DNA of 64,000 nucleotides from Exiguobacterium antarcticum DSM 14480 (lineage in GTDB: Bacteria; Bacillota; Bacilli; Exiguobacteriales; Exiguobacteriaceae), in NCBI RefSeq assembly GCF_000685865.1, contig NZ_JMKS01000003.1:1302001-1366000 (forward strand). Direction: 5' to 3'. Positions within the stretch are counted from its first letter, which is position 1. The number at the start of each line of letters is the position of its first letter. Below are positions 53,864 to 62,779 of the stretch, in pieces. The notes under the pieces are model-generated. The model was not told where the DNA came from. It made no database searches and saw nothing but the letters and a program-made list of their open reading frames with translations. Both the position numbers and the translations under genes were made by a program.

Positions 53864-54406
53864 ATGCAAAAAGCAGCACCGTATTCAAGCACTCGTACCC
53901 GGCAACTCGTCATCACTTCGATGTCGATTGCACTTGTTCTTGTCGCAACAATGTTCATCAATATCAAATTGCCCATCGCAGCGAATGGTGGACTGATCCA
54001 CATGGGAACAGCCATGTTGTTCCTGATTGCGATTTTATTCGGTCCACGTACAGCACTTATTGCCGGCGCCGTTGGAATGGGGTTATTTGACATTCTGCTA
54101 GGCTATACCATTTGGGCACCTGGTACCATTATCGCTCGTGGACTTCAAGGGTTGATCGTTGGTTACATCGCTTGGTCCGGTGGTCGAAAAGGAACGAATG
54201 TCGCATTCAATTTGATCGGGATGATCGCTTCCGTACCGGTGATGTTGCTCGTCTACTTTGTTCATGAAGGAATTGCCTTCAGCAGTTGGGCGGCTCCACT
54301 TGCTTCAATCCCGGGAAACATCACGCAAAACGTCGTCGGTATTCTCGTCGCGATTCCAGTTGGAATTGCCTTGAAGAAAACACGTTTCTTCCGTCAACGC
54401 GGCTGA
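53864..54406 (+). CDS. ECF transporter S component
   Basis: A 180-aa membrane protein with about five to six helices. The N-terminal Arg-rich STRTRQLVITSMSIALVLVATMF and the helix GTAMLFLIAILFGPRTALIAGAVGMGLFDILLGY are typical of substrate-binding S components of energy-coupling factor importers of vitamins or precursors. The shared EcfA/EcfT module is not in this window. No riboswitch is seen, so the substrate cannot be inferred. It is monocistronic. Confidence 0.8.
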   Translation: MQKAAPYSSTRTRQLVITSMSIALVLVATMFINIKLPIAANGGLIHMGTAMLFLIAILFGPRTALIAGAVGMGLFDILLGYTIWAPGTIIARGLQGLIVGYIAWSGGRKGTNVAFNLIGMIASVPVMLLVYFVHEGIAFSSWAAPLASIPGNITQNVVGILVAIPVGIALKKTRFFRQRG

Positions 54407-54417
54407 TTTTACACAAG

Positions 54418-54453
54418 CAACCCCGTCCTCTTCAAGAGGACGGGGCTTTTTTG
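54418..54453. terminator. Terminator between the ECF gene and mqo
   Basis: Stem CCCCGTCCTCTT/AAGAGGACGGGG with a short loop and a T run to the right; also between convergent genes. Confidence 0.92.
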
Positions 54454-54469
54454 TTGCCAATAAATACTC

Positions 54470-55963
54470 TTAACGAATCGGTTGGGCTTCCGTCAATTCG
54501 AGCGTTTTCGTGGTTTCGGCATGGATTTGATCAAAGAGCTCTGGATTCGCGACGAGTGACGTCCCGTACGACGGAATCATTTCTTTGATTTTCGATTCCC
54601 ACTCAGGCATTTGATCCGGGAAACACTTTCCGAGCACTTCCAGCATGACCGGTACGGCTGTTGACGCACCTGGTGAAGCGCCAAGCAACGCTGCGACTGA
54701 ACCGTCTGCCGCACTGACGACTTCCGTTCCGAACTGGAGAGTCCCCTTGCCTTGCGGTGTATCCTTGATGACTTGGACCCGTTGACCGGCAACGACAACA
54801 TCCCAGTCTTCGGTCTTCGCGTTCGGAATGAACTCACGCAGTTCGTTCATCCGTTGCTCTGTCGACAGTAAGACCTGCTCGATCAAATACTTCGTCAGTC
54901 CCATCTCTTTTGCGCCTGCCGCCAGCATCGTCAAGACATTGTTTGGTTTGACGGATGTGATCAAGTCAAGATTCGATCCGGTTTTAAGGAACTTCGGTGA
55001 GAAACCAGCGAACGGTCCGAACAAGAGTGACTTCTGACCGTCGATGTAACGTGTGTCTAAATGCGGGACAGACATCGGCGGCGCACCGACTTTGGCTTTC
55101 CCGTAGACTTTCGCATGGTGACGTTCGGCGATTTCTGGATTTTTACAGACGAGGAACAAGCCGCTGACCGGGAATCCGCCAATCTGTTTCGACTCCGGAA
55201 TCCCTGTTTTTTGAAGTAACGGCAAGCTTCCGCCGCCGCCGCCGATAAAGACGAACTTCGCTGTATGGTGTTCGATCCGGTTGTCGCGTTCGTTTTTGAC
55301 TTTGATTTCCCAACCACCGTCGACTCGTTTCAAGTCTTCGACACCGTGACCATAATTGATCTCGACATCGAGTTGTTTTAAGTGATCAAACAAAATCCGT
55401 GTCAGTGCTCCGAAATTGACGTCTGTACCCGAATCGATTTTAGTTGCTGCGATCGGCTCCGGTGACGTCCGGCCTTCCATGATTAACGGAATCCATTGTT
55501 TCAGTTGCTCCGGATCTTCCGAAAATTCCATTCCTTTGAACAACGGATTAGCTGAGAGCGCTTCCAATCGTTTTTTCAGGAATGTGACGTTTTCCGCTCC
55601 TTCGACCATACTCATATGTGGAATCGGCATGATGAATTCTTTCGGATTCGGCAAGACTTGTTCTTTGACGAGGTGCGACCAAAATTGGCGTGACAGTTGG
55701 AACTGTTCGTTGACCTTGACCGCCTTGCTGATATCAATCGTTCCGTCAGCATTTTCCGTCGTATAGTTCAGTTCGCAGAGTGCTGCGTGACCTGTCCCCG
55801 CGTTGTTCCATTCATTTGAACTTTCTTCCCCAGCACTCGCTAATTTCTCGAATACTTTAATGTTCATGTCTGGCGCAAGCTCTTTTAATAAGACCCCTAG
55901 TGTTGCGCTCATGACTCCGGCACCAATCAAAATAACATCTGTTTGTTTAGGCATACTGCTCAT
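54470..55963 (-). CDS. mqo: Malate:quinone oxidoreductase
   Basis: A 497-aa peripheral membrane FAD enzyme that oxidises malate to oxaloacetate and passes electrons to quinone. [21 protein letters not shown] begins the FAD site; [19 protein letters not shown] and [19 protein letters not shown] are hallmark motifs. Length is normal (about 500). AGGAAGGA precedes the ATG. It bypasses or complements NAD-linked malate dehydrogenase in the TCA cycle. A possible cre site and an inverted repeat lie in its leader. Confidence 0.96.
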   Translation of the reverse strand: MSSMPKQTDVILIGAGVMSATLGVLLKELAPDMNIKVFEKLASAGEESSNEWNNAGTGHAALCELNYTTENADGTIDISKAVKVNEQFQLSRQFWSHLVKEQVLPNPKEFIMPIPHMSMVEGAENVTFLKKRLEALSANPLFKGMEFSEDPEQLKQWIPLIMEGRTSPEPIAATKIDSGTDVNFGALTRILFDHLKQLDVEINYGHGVEDLKRVDGGWEIKVKNERDNRIEHHTAKFVFIGGGGGSLPLLQKTGIPESKQIGGFPVSGLFLVCKNPEIAERHHAKVYGKAKVGAPPMSVPHLDTRYIDGQKSLLFGPFAGFSPKFLKTGSNLDLITSVKPNNVLTMLAAGAKEMGLTKYLIEQVLLSTEQRMNELREFIPNAKTEDWDVVVAGQRVQVIKDTPQGKGTLQFGTEVVSAADGSVAALLGASPGASTAVPVMLEVLGKCFPDQMPEWESKIKEMIPSYGTSLVANPELFDQIHAETTKTLELTEAQPIR

Positions 55964-55999
55964 GATATCCTTCCTATCCCCGTTTGATATTATGGACCT

Positions 56000-56028
56000 G
56001 TCATACCAGTTGAAAGCGCTCGTATGAC
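56000..56028. promoter_or_regulatory. Inverted repeat with cre-like centre in the mqo leader
   Basis: GTCATAC (56000-56006) and GTATGAC (56022-56028) flank TGAAAGCGCTCGTA (56011-56024), which resembles a cre site with two mismatches. The -10-like TATACT of mqo lies upstream at 56045-56050, so a bound protein would block transcription just after the start. Confidence 0.45.
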
Positions 56029-56196
56029 GACAACTTACCTTTCCAGTATAACCCTATCACAGGTCATTCATAAATTAAAATATTGGGTGTCTCCACTTAA
56101 AAAAAATCCACTTCCTGATATAAGGCGACACATCCGAAGACATACTTTCGGATAAACGGGCTATATACTCATATAGAAGAAAAAGGAGGAACGTGC

Positions 56197-57723
56197 ATGG
56201 CAACGCGTTGGATTTTCGGCAATCAACTCAGTCACAGCTTACCGCTTCTGACGGAAGCGGATCCGAAAGAAGATATTATCCTGATGGTGGAGGCGACGTC
56301 GCGCTCCACCTGGAAAGCGTATCATAAACAAAAACTCGTACTGATTTTTTCAGCGATGCGTCATTTCGCAGAAGAACTTCGGGACAAAGGATTCACGGTC
56401 GATTACCGGGAAGCAGACTCGTTTGACGATGCGTGGAAGCAGCACCAGAAGACGTACCAACCGACGCATCTCCTGTATACAGCCATCACAGAAGAACCGA
56501 TGCGCCGTGTCATGCAAAAATTTCAGGATACTCTCCCGAAAACGATCACCGTCGATGTCTGTTCCGATGTTCCGCTCTTTTTATTGACGCAAGACGAAGC
56601 GGTGTCGATGCTCGGAGATCAACCGTGGAAGATGGACCGCTTTTACCGGCAGCTTCGAAAGGACCGCCGACTGTTGATGAACGGAAACAAACCGCTCGGC
56701 GGAAAGTGGTCGTTTGACGCCGATAACCGAAAACCGGCGAAGGACGGCGTTGATTTTAAAGCACCGATCCGGTTCCGCCCGGATCAGATCACGCGTGACG
56801 TCATCCAAAAAGTCGAGACGTCGTTTGCCGACCATCCGGGTCAGCTCGATGCGTTTCATTGGCCGGTCACGCGAGCAGAGGCACAGCGGGCGCTCGCCCG
56901 TTTCATCGACGAACGGCTTGCGACGTTCGGGACCTATCAGGATGCCATGCTGACGGGAGAGGATACGTTATCGCACTCCCTGCTCTCTTCATCGATTAAT
57001 ATCGGCTTGCTGTCACCGGACGAAGTCATTCAAACTGTCGCCGCCGCACTGGAAGACCAGGACGCACCGCTCAATGCTGTCGAAGGATTCATCCGGCAGA
57101 TTCTCGGTTGGCGCGAATACATGCGGGCCGTCTATTTGAGTCAGATGCCGGGTTACGAACAGGTCAATGTCCTGCAACATAACCGTGATTTACCTGATTT
57201 CTTCTGGGATGGTCAGACAACGATGACGTGTGTCGCAGAGTCGTTACGTCCCGTCATCGAAAATGCGCACAACCATCACATCCAGCGGCTGATGGTGCTT
57301 GGAAACTTTGCCAATCTGTTTGAGATTTCCCCGCAACAGACAGCGGACTGGTTCAACGAGATGTACATCGATGCCTACGATTGGGTCGTTCTCCCGAATG
57401 TCCTCGGGATGGCGTTGCACGCGGATGGTGGTCTCCTGTCGACGAAACCGTATATCGCATCGGCAAACTACATCCACAAGATGAGTGACTACTGCGGGAA
57501 TTGCCCCTTTAATCAGAAGGATGCACTCGGTGAAAATGCCTGTCCGTTCAATGCCCTGTACTGGGACTTCATCGCCCGGCATGAGGAACGTTTTGCCGGC
57601 AACCCACGGATGACGATGATGTACCGGCAATGGGCGAAACGGAATCAAGCGGGTCAGCAGGCGATTCGTAAAAAAGCGACCGTATTGAAACAGCAGTTGG
57701 CGGACGGAGAATTTCACCGCTGA
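56197..57723 (+). CDS. FeS-type cryptochrome/photolyase ((6-4) photolyase-like)
   Basis: A 508-aa photolyase of the FeS-BCP/CryPro class. The four cluster cysteines C345, C433, C436 and C449 have spacings 88, 3 and 13, as I recall for the Agrobacterium (6-4) photolyase PhrB (350/438/441/454). The C-terminal segments INIGLLSPDEVI, GWREYMRAVY and NFANLFEISPQQTADWF are typical. It repairs (6-4) photoproducts with light and FAD. AAAAGGAGG precedes the ATG. It is the lone DNA photorepair gene here. Confidence 0.88.
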   Translation: MATRWIFGNQLSHSLPLLTEADPKEDIILMVEATSRSTWKAYHKQKLVLIFSAMRHFAEELRDKGFTVDYREADSFDDAWKQHQKTYQPTHLLYTAITEEPMRRVMQKFQDTLPKTITVDVCSDVPLFLLTQDEAVSMLGDQPWKMDRFYRQLRKDRRLLMNGNKPLGGKWSFDADNRKPAKDGVDFKAPIRFRPDQITRDVIQKVETSFADHPGQLDAFHWPVTRAEAQRALARFIDERLATFGTYQDAMLTGEDTLSHSLLSSSINIGLLSPDEVIQTVAAALEDQDAPLNAVEGFIRQILGWREYMRAVYLSQMPGYEQVNVLQHNRDLPDFFWDGQTTMTCVAESLRPVIENAHNHHIQRLMVLGNFANLFEISPQQTADWFNEMYIDAYDWVVLPNVLGMALHADGGLLSTKPYIASANYIHKMSDYCGNCPFNQKDALGENACPFNALYWDFIARHEERFAGNPRMTMMYRQWAKRNQAGQQAIRKKATVLKQQLADGEFHR

Positions 57724-57842
57724 GTCTGTCACTAAGACAGCTCGACAAATAAGACCCGATTCCCTGTCTTCTTCGACAGGAAATCGGGTCTCTGTATTTC
57801 ATCTCAGGAACGCGAGTGAAGAAAAAGGATTTCTTTTTCGTC
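57724..57842 (+). repeat. Structured intergenic repeat, copy D (left arm lost)
   Basis: The long arm is present as AGACCCGATTCCCTGTC/GACAGGAAATCGGGTCT (57751-57792) and the right linker reads CTCAGGAACGCGAGTGAAGAA, parallel to copy A CTGAGGAAAGCGCATGAAGAA. CTGTC/GACAG stands in the place of the side hairpin. The left terminal strand is missing because the photolyase stop codon lies there. The arm may also act as terminator for the two convergent genes. Confidence 0.65.
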
Positions 57843-57868
57843 AGACTCTGTTCTGTATTCTTCACCAA

Positions 57869-59236
57869 TCACGCACTATGCCGTTCTGCTTTTTGATGTT
57901 TTTTTGTCCGCAGCTGGTACAAGACGAACAATCCGATGAACCAGACCGGTGTCAGGAGCAAGGCCGGACGTGTTTCATCCGCGACGAGCATGACGACTAG
58001 AATCAGCGTAAACAGCGCAAGCACGAGGTAGTTGACGAATGGTGTCCACGGTGCTTTGAATGTCGACGCCGCATGCAGTTCCGGCTGTGTCTTCTTGTAT
58101 TTCAAGTGACAGACGAGAATGACACCCCAGACCCAGATGAAACAGATCGCACTGATCGTCGTGACGATGCTGAACGCTTGTCCTGGAATTAATTTACTTA
58201 ATAACGCACCACCCGAGACGACCAATGTCGAGATGAACAAGGCATTTGCCGGCACGTGGTTTTTATTCAGCTTCGAAAAAGATTTGGGTGCTTGCTTTTG
58301 ATTCCCGAGATTATACAAAATTCGGCTCGTTGAGAACATTCCGCTGTTACAAGCGGAAGCGGCCGACGTCAGGACAACGAAGTTGATGATTCCGGCAGCA
58401 AGCGGAATCCCGATCAGACTAAACGTCTTGACGAACGGACTTTCCGTTGCGTTCAGTCCTGTCCACGGGTTGATCATCAAGAGAATGAGCAAGGCACCGA
58501 CGTAGAAAAATAGAATCCGTAACGGAATTTTATTGATGGCTGATGGAATATTCTTTTTCGGATCGGCCGTTTCTGCTGCCGAGACACCAACGAGCTCGAC
58601 TCCGACATAAGCGAAGACGACCATCTGGAACGATAACAGGAACCCGGTGATGCCGTTCGGGAACATCCCGCCGTGCTGCCACAGATTCTTGACCGTGACC
58701 GGTCCGGCGTCGGTGTTAAAGCCAATCACGAGCAAGACGATCCCGACGCCGATCAAGGCTAAAATCGTGATGACCTTGATCAACGCGAACCAAAACTCGA
58801 GTTCCCCGAACAGTTTGACCGTCAAAAGGTTAAAACCGAGTAAAATCAACAAGGCGATGACGGCCGGAATCCACTGCGGGATATCAAACCAATATTTCAC
58901 GTAGACACCGACCGCGATGACATCTGCCATCGCCGTCATGATCCAACAGAACCAATATGTCCAGCCGGTCACGAACGCGGCCCGCGGACCGAGATAATCT
59001 TCCGCGATATCCGTCAGTGACTGATAACCGGCTTTTGACAATAACAATTCGCCCAGTGCCCGCATGACGAAGAAAATCGCAATCCCGACAAGCAGGTAGG
59101 CAAATACAATCGACGGACCGGCCAGTTGAATCGCTTTCCCCGATCCTAAAAACAACCCTGTTCCGATCGTTCCACCAATCGCAATCAATTGGACATGACG
59201 ATTCGATAAATCCCGTTTTAATCCTTGCTGTTCCAA
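57869..59236 (-). CDS. cycA: Glycine/alanine/serine permease, CycA type
   Basis: The TTG at 59236 (455 aa) is 9 bases after AAAGGAGG; the longer frame to 59341 reads through the riboswitch terminator. An APC-family permease with 12 helices. It is close to E. coli CycA along its length: LKRDLSNRHVQLIAIGGTIGTG, GYQSLTDIAEDYLGP, FAYVGVELVGVSAAETADP and NSGMFSTSRIL. CycA carries glycine, D-/L-alanine and D-serine by proton symport. The glycine riboswitch upstream supports glycine. Monocistronic. Confidence 0.9.
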   Translation of the reverse strand: MEQQGLKRDLSNRHVQLIAIGGTIGTGLFLGSGKAIQLAGPSIVFAYLLVGIAIFFVMRALGELLLSKAGYQSLTDIAEDYLGPRAAFVTGWTYWFCWIMTAMADVIAVGVYVKYWFDIPQWIPAVIALLILLGFNLLTVKLFGELEFWFALIKVITILALIGVGIVLLVIGFNTDAGPVTVKNLWQHGGMFPNGITGFLLSFQMVVFAYVGVELVGVSAAETADPKKNIPSAINKIPLRILFFYVGALLILLMINPWTGLNATESPFVKTFSLIGIPLAAGIINFVVLTSAASACNSGMFSTSRILYNLGNQKQAPKSFSKLNKNHVPANALFISTLVVSGGALLSKLIPGQAFSIVTTISAICFIWVWGVILVCHLKYKKTQPELHAASTFKAPWTPFVNYLVLALFTLILVVMLVADETRPALLLTPVWFIGLFVLYQLRTKKHQKAERHSA

Positions 59237-59297
59237 ACCAAAACTCCTCCTTTGATGATCTCTCTGTTTCCCTCGGTCAGACTGTTCTGTCAGTCCA

Positions 59298-59470
59298 ACA
59301 AAAAAAGAGACTGGACGGGTGTCCAATCTCAAAAAAATCATCAGAATAGCAAATAATCATTTTCCGTATCAGCGATGCCAATACAAAAAACCAAAATTCA
59401 GTACTCTTCTGTCCTTTTGCCTGAGATTGTGAACCCTTCGGCGCCGTATACACGGTCTCTCCAGAAGCTG
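59298..59470 (-). promoter_or_regulatory. Glycine riboswitch (single aptamer) with terminator
   Basis: The minus-strand aptamer at 59404-59467: CTTCTG (P1), GGAGAGACCG, CGCCGAAGGGTTCACA, ATCTCAGGCAAAAGGACAG, closing CAGAAG. A terminator GAGATTGGAC/GTCCAGTCTC with T run follows at 59298-59330. Only one aptamer is evident. A terminator after the aptamer of a transporter gene suggests an OFF switch, but the antiterminator was not worked out. Confidence 0.9.
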
Positions 59471-59556
59471 CTCCTGCCATAGTGTGACCCATGACAATCA
59501 TAGCTTTCTTTTTTTATTCGGTTGCTGAGGTGACATAATCACCTGAATTGTTTCTA

Positions 59557-59585
59557 ATACTAGTAATCTTGTGATCGTTTGTCAA
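59557..59585 (-). promoter_or_regulatory. Promoter of the glycine-riboswitch leader
   Basis: Minus-strand TTGACA (59580-59585), 17 bases, TAGTAT (59557-59562). The gap 59471-59556 holds a hairpin AGGTGA/TCACCT (59528-59544) of unknown meaning. Confidence 0.7.
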
Positions 59586-59691
59586 CCGTTTTATGTAATT
59601 CTTTCATTTCTTCTTTCATAACGTGAAACAGGACTTTCCCTTCCATTTCCAGAAGTCTCCTACAAGACTACAGCAGGAGGAGGAACTGATC

Positions 59692-60234
59692 GTGAAAACA
59701 TACTATATCGTCCGCCATTGTGAAGCAACCGGGCAAGCTCCCGATGCTCCTTTGACGAAACAAGGTCAAAACCAGGCAGACGCACTCGCCGACTTTTTCA
59801 AGACCATCCCGGTCGACCGGATTGTATCCAGTCCGTTTCGCCGGGCACGGGAAACGATTTTACCTCTCGCCACTCTTCATGATTGTCCGGTTGAAATCGA
59901 GGATCAGCTTCAAGAACGGATTCTCAGCATCTCGCCTTTAAGCGATTGGCGCACTGCCTTACAGCAAACATTCGTCGACCTAGATCTCCGGTTTCCCGGT
60001 GGTGAATCAAGTCGTGAGACGATGGAACGAATGTCGTCTGTACTCGAAGAAGCGTTGCTCTATCCCGCCCGTCATACTGTACTTGTCACGCACGGAAATG
60101 CGATGGCCTTATTATTGAAATCAATCGATTCGACCTTTAGTTACGAGGACTGGAATCGGCTACGCAATCCCGAAGTGTATCGTCTCGTCCAGACGTCTGA
60201 GACTCTGATTTACGAACGGTTGAACTTCGGCTGA
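59692..60234 (+). CDS. Histidine phosphatase family protein
   Basis: Starts at GTG 59692, after AGGAGGAGG. The 180-aa product has the phosphoglycerate-mutase-like core: YYIVRHCEATG with catalytic His8, SSPFRRARET, FPGGESSRE and VLVTHGNAM with the second catalytic His. It resembles YhfR/PhoE-type broad phosphatases. Cys follows the RH motif instead of the more common Gly. Substrate unknown. No terminator is evident before the next gene. Confidence 0.87.
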   Translation: MKTYYIVRHCEATGQAPDAPLTKQGQNQADALADFFKTIPVDRIVSSPFRRARETILPLATLHDCPVEIEDQLQERILSISPLSDWRTALQQTFVDLDLRFPGGESSRETMERMSSVLEEALLYPARHTVLVTHGNAMALLLKSIDSTFSYEDWNRLRNPEVYRLVQTSETLIYERLNFG

Positions 60235-60447
60235 ACAGAACAGTAAAAAGGTGAAAGGTATTTTTCATGTATTCGACAAACGCATACGAATACTTTTAAC
60301 CTATTCTTTTAACTTATGGAAAACATAAGAATTATCTATTTTACTTCCCCTTCGAACTCCGCTACATTTAACGAATTGATAACAAGATGAAGTAATTCGA
60401 ATCCCCGTGTACGCGGAGATTCGGCTTAGGAAAAGAAGGGGTATCTT
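60235..60447 (+). other. Intergenic region before the MFS gene
   Basis: 213 bases without an ORF. It holds an A/T-rich stretch and, directly before the ribosome site, an imperfect hairpin CGAATCcccGTGTACGCGGaGATTCG (60397-60424) without a T run. No recognised regulatory motif was found. Confidence 0.4.
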
Positions 60448-61692
60448 ATGTCTACACAATCCAATCATGCACGTAAAGGTTACTTGATGATGGCCGTTCT
60501 CTGGTTCGCGTATGCGACGTTCGCCATGAACTGGGTCGCTGGATCCTCATTAACACCACAGATTACGGCTCATTTCTTCGGAGACCGGACCGTCGATCCA
60601 TTGATCTCACAACTCGTCAACTATTCAATCACGACAGCACGCGTTTTTGCGAATATCTTAGCAGCACTCATCCTGATGAAGCTTGGACCGAAAAAAGCAC
60701 CGATGCTCGCCTTGTTGTTCTTGATGATGTCGATCGTTGCCATCTATCTGCCGAACTACTGGGCCTACACAGCAGCACGGATGGTCATGGGCCTTGGTGG
60801 TTCGATGGTCATCGTCTACATGAATCCGGTCGTCACCCGCTACATCAGTGATCCGACGGAAAAACTGCGGATCAATGCGCTGAATACCGTCTCCTATAAT
60901 GTCGGAGCGTTCGTCGTTTCGTTACTGTTTACGTTTTTTGCGACACAGTTCACGAACAACTGGCAACTGACGTTGACGATTTTTGCTGCTTTGACAGCCG
61001 TCCTGTTCCTTGCCTGGTTGATCTTCAGTGAAGAATTTGATTTGAACACGGCAAGTGATCAAAACGAAGTCGTCACGGCCTACGGCTACGGGGATGCGAT
61101 CAAAGATCGGTTCCTCTGGAAGTATGCTCTAGCGTTTGGTGGTTTCTTAACGCTCTATATCCTGTCGCTCGTCGGACTCAAACCGGTGTTTGATACGTAT
61201 ACGGAGTTAAACGGATCACTCGTCAATCTGCTCGTCTCCGGTGCCGGCATCATCGGGACGTTTGTCGGTCTGAAAATCGGAAGCCGTGGTACACCGCGAA
61301 AACCGATTCTTCTGATCAGCGGATTCGTGATGATCGGCAGTTTCATCGTTACGGTCGCGTTCGGCAACATTTCGCCACTCGTTTCGTATGTCTTTGCCTT
61401 CGTTTCCGGGTTTGCGATGTACATCCAGTATCCGATTTTCATGAATCTGGCCCACGAGATGAAGGGCATGACACCGCAAAAAATCACCGTCTTATTCGGT
61501 CTGTTCTGGGCGATTGCCTATGCGACGCAGACACTTTTTACGATTCTTTGGAGTTATACGCTCGGACAAATGGGATACACGGCTTCGATGGTCGTCTTTT
61601 TCCTTTGCTGTTCGACGTATCTGCTCTTCAGTGTCTTCTTACCGGAAACCAAACCAAAACAGGCGGTTCCGGCTTCGAAAAAAACAGCCTGA
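60448..61692 (+). CDS. MFS transporter
   Basis: A 414-aa, 12-helix major facilitator. Helix 1 is AVLWFAYATFAMNWVAGSSLTP; ILMKLGPKKAPMLALLF sits at the loop 2-3 position, and GSRGTPRKPILLISG in the central loop 8-9. Motif C of drug exporters is absent, so import of a metabolite is as likely as export. AAGAAGGGG precedes the ATG. Single gene; substrate unknown. Confidence 0.85.
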   Translation: MSTQSNHARKGYLMMAVLWFAYATFAMNWVAGSSLTPQITAHFFGDRTVDPLISQLVNYSITTARVFANILAALILMKLGPKKAPMLALLFLMMSIVAIYLPNYWAYTAARMVMGLGGSMVIVYMNPVVTRYISDPTEKLRINALNTVSYNVGAFVVSLLFTFFATQFTNNWQLTLTIFAALTAVLFLAWLIFSEEFDLNTASDQNEVVTAYGYGDAIKDRFLWKYALAFGGFLTLYILSLVGLKPVFDTYTELNGSLVNLLVSGAGIIGTFVGLKIGSRGTPRKPILLISGFVMIGSFIVTVAFGNISPLVSYVFAFVSGFAMYIQYPIFMNLAHEMKGMTPQKITVLFGLFWAIAYATQTLFTILWSYTLGQMGYTASMVVFFLCCSTYLLFSVFLPETKPKQAVPASKKTA

Positions 61693-61698
61693 TTCGCA

Positions 61699-61740
61699 AC
61701 AATCCCCAGAGTCGTTCGCGACCTGGGGATTGTTTATTTT
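61699..61740. terminator. Terminator between MFS and Nudix genes
   Basis: Stem AACAATCCCCAG/CTGGGGATTGTT with inner GTCG/CGAC. It overlaps the stop codon of the Nudix gene. Confidence 0.85.
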
Positions 61741-62252
61741 CGATGGGCACCGTATTGATGCCGTAAGATGAACAGTAACCGGATCAACGGTTCATGGTAT
61801 GAAATGAACGTACCTTCCTTGATGCCGGCAATGATCTCGTCTTCCGTCGCCCACTTGACGGCTTGGACTTCTTCTTCCTGCAACGTCAGTGTCGTCAGAT
61901 CAACGTCCGTTTCGATTAAGTAATAGTCGTCAAACCCCACTTCAAACGGAATCGTCATATGCGGACGCCGTCCTGCGAATGACAGGGATAGTCCCAGTTC
62001 CTCAAACAATTCACGCTCTGCTGCCGTTTGACTCGTATCTCCCGTCGTCGCACTGCCACCGACGCTAAGGTCCCACATATTCGGCCAGCCTGACTTAAAC
62101 GGTTGGCGTTGTTGAATCAACATCTGTCCCTGTTGGTTGAAGAGACAGACATGAACGACGAGATGGTAGTCCCCGTCCTGCAACTCTTTCCCACGCGGCC
62201 ATGTCCGTCCGGTCTTTTGACGGTCGGCTGTATAGATATCCCATTGCTCCAT
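61734..62252 (-). CDS. Nudix hydrolase, Idi/YfcD type
   Basis: A 172-aa Nudix protein with the long N-terminus of the IPP-isomerase-like group: WDIYTADRQKTGRT, HLVVHVCLFNQQGQMLIQQR, WDLSVGGSATTGDTS and the helix AERELFEELG (Nudix box). The substrate is unknown; the C-terminal EVQAVKWATEDEI is the usual helix. Ribosome site GGGAGGAAG. It is the third gene after two LOR proteins, with its ATG directly behind their stop. Confidence 0.88.
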   Translation of the reverse strand: MEQWDIYTADRQKTGRTWPRGKELQDGDYHLVVHVCLFNQQGQMLIQQRQPFKSGWPNMWDLSVGGSATTGDTSQTAAERELFEELGLSLSFAGRRPHMTIPFEVGFDDYYLIETDVDLTTLTLQEEEVQAVKWATEDEIIAGIKEGTFISYHEPLIRLLFILRHQYGAHRK

Positions 62253-62762
62253 TCACTTCTTCCTCCCTGTCCAATTGTCAGAAAAGAGCGTGGAGACCGT
62301 CTTATCCGCTTTCGCCCGGTCCAGTCCGAGCACGACACTTAAAAACAGTACTTCTGCTGCGTCATCGAATACCGTCAGTTCGTACTGTTTTCCGAAGCGG
62401 ACCCACCGTCTTTTGCCTTGCCCGATTTTGTTTCCCTGGTACATGACGCTAAATGCCATCGTCGACCAATTGATGTCGATTTTTAGTTCACGGCTGTCAA
62501 TCCGGTAATCTGAAAAGATAAAAGCACCTGTTTTTTGGATCGTCGCGATGACACGTCCGTCGACTTCCACGAGGACATGCGGCAACATACTGAATGTTTG
62601 TTTCGTTACACGACCGACCTTTGTTTTTTTATGAAGGAGTTGCCAGTTTTTCTGCATTTGAAATACTTGTCCCGTCACTTCATACGTAATCTGTCCGGCT
62701 TCATCTTGAATCGTGAATCTCCTGTTTAACTCAAACGTCTGTTTCATCAAAAGTTGCTTCAT
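62253..62762 (-). CDS. LOR/YxjI family protein, paralogue 2
   Basis: A 169-aa protein of the LURP-one-related (YxjI) fold, a tubby-like 12-stranded barrel around a helix. It starts MKQLLMKQTFELNRRFTIQDE and has TYEVTGQVFQMQKNWQLLH and the closing hydrophobic helix AAEVLFLSVVLGLDRA. Function is unknown. It lies 17 bases after its paralogue and abuts the Nudix gene, so the three form one operon. AGGAGAG precedes the ATG. Confidence 0.8.
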   Translation of the reverse strand: MKQLLMKQTFELNRRFTIQDEAGQITYEVTGQVFQMQKNWQLLHKKTKVGRVTKQTFSMLPHVLVEVDGRVIATIQKTGAFIFSDYRIDSRELKIDINWSTMAFSVMYQGNKIGQGKRRWVRFGKQYELTVFDDAAEVLFLSVVLGLDRAKADKTVSTLFSDNWTGRKK

Positions 62763-62779
62763 CCGTCTCTCCTATTCTG

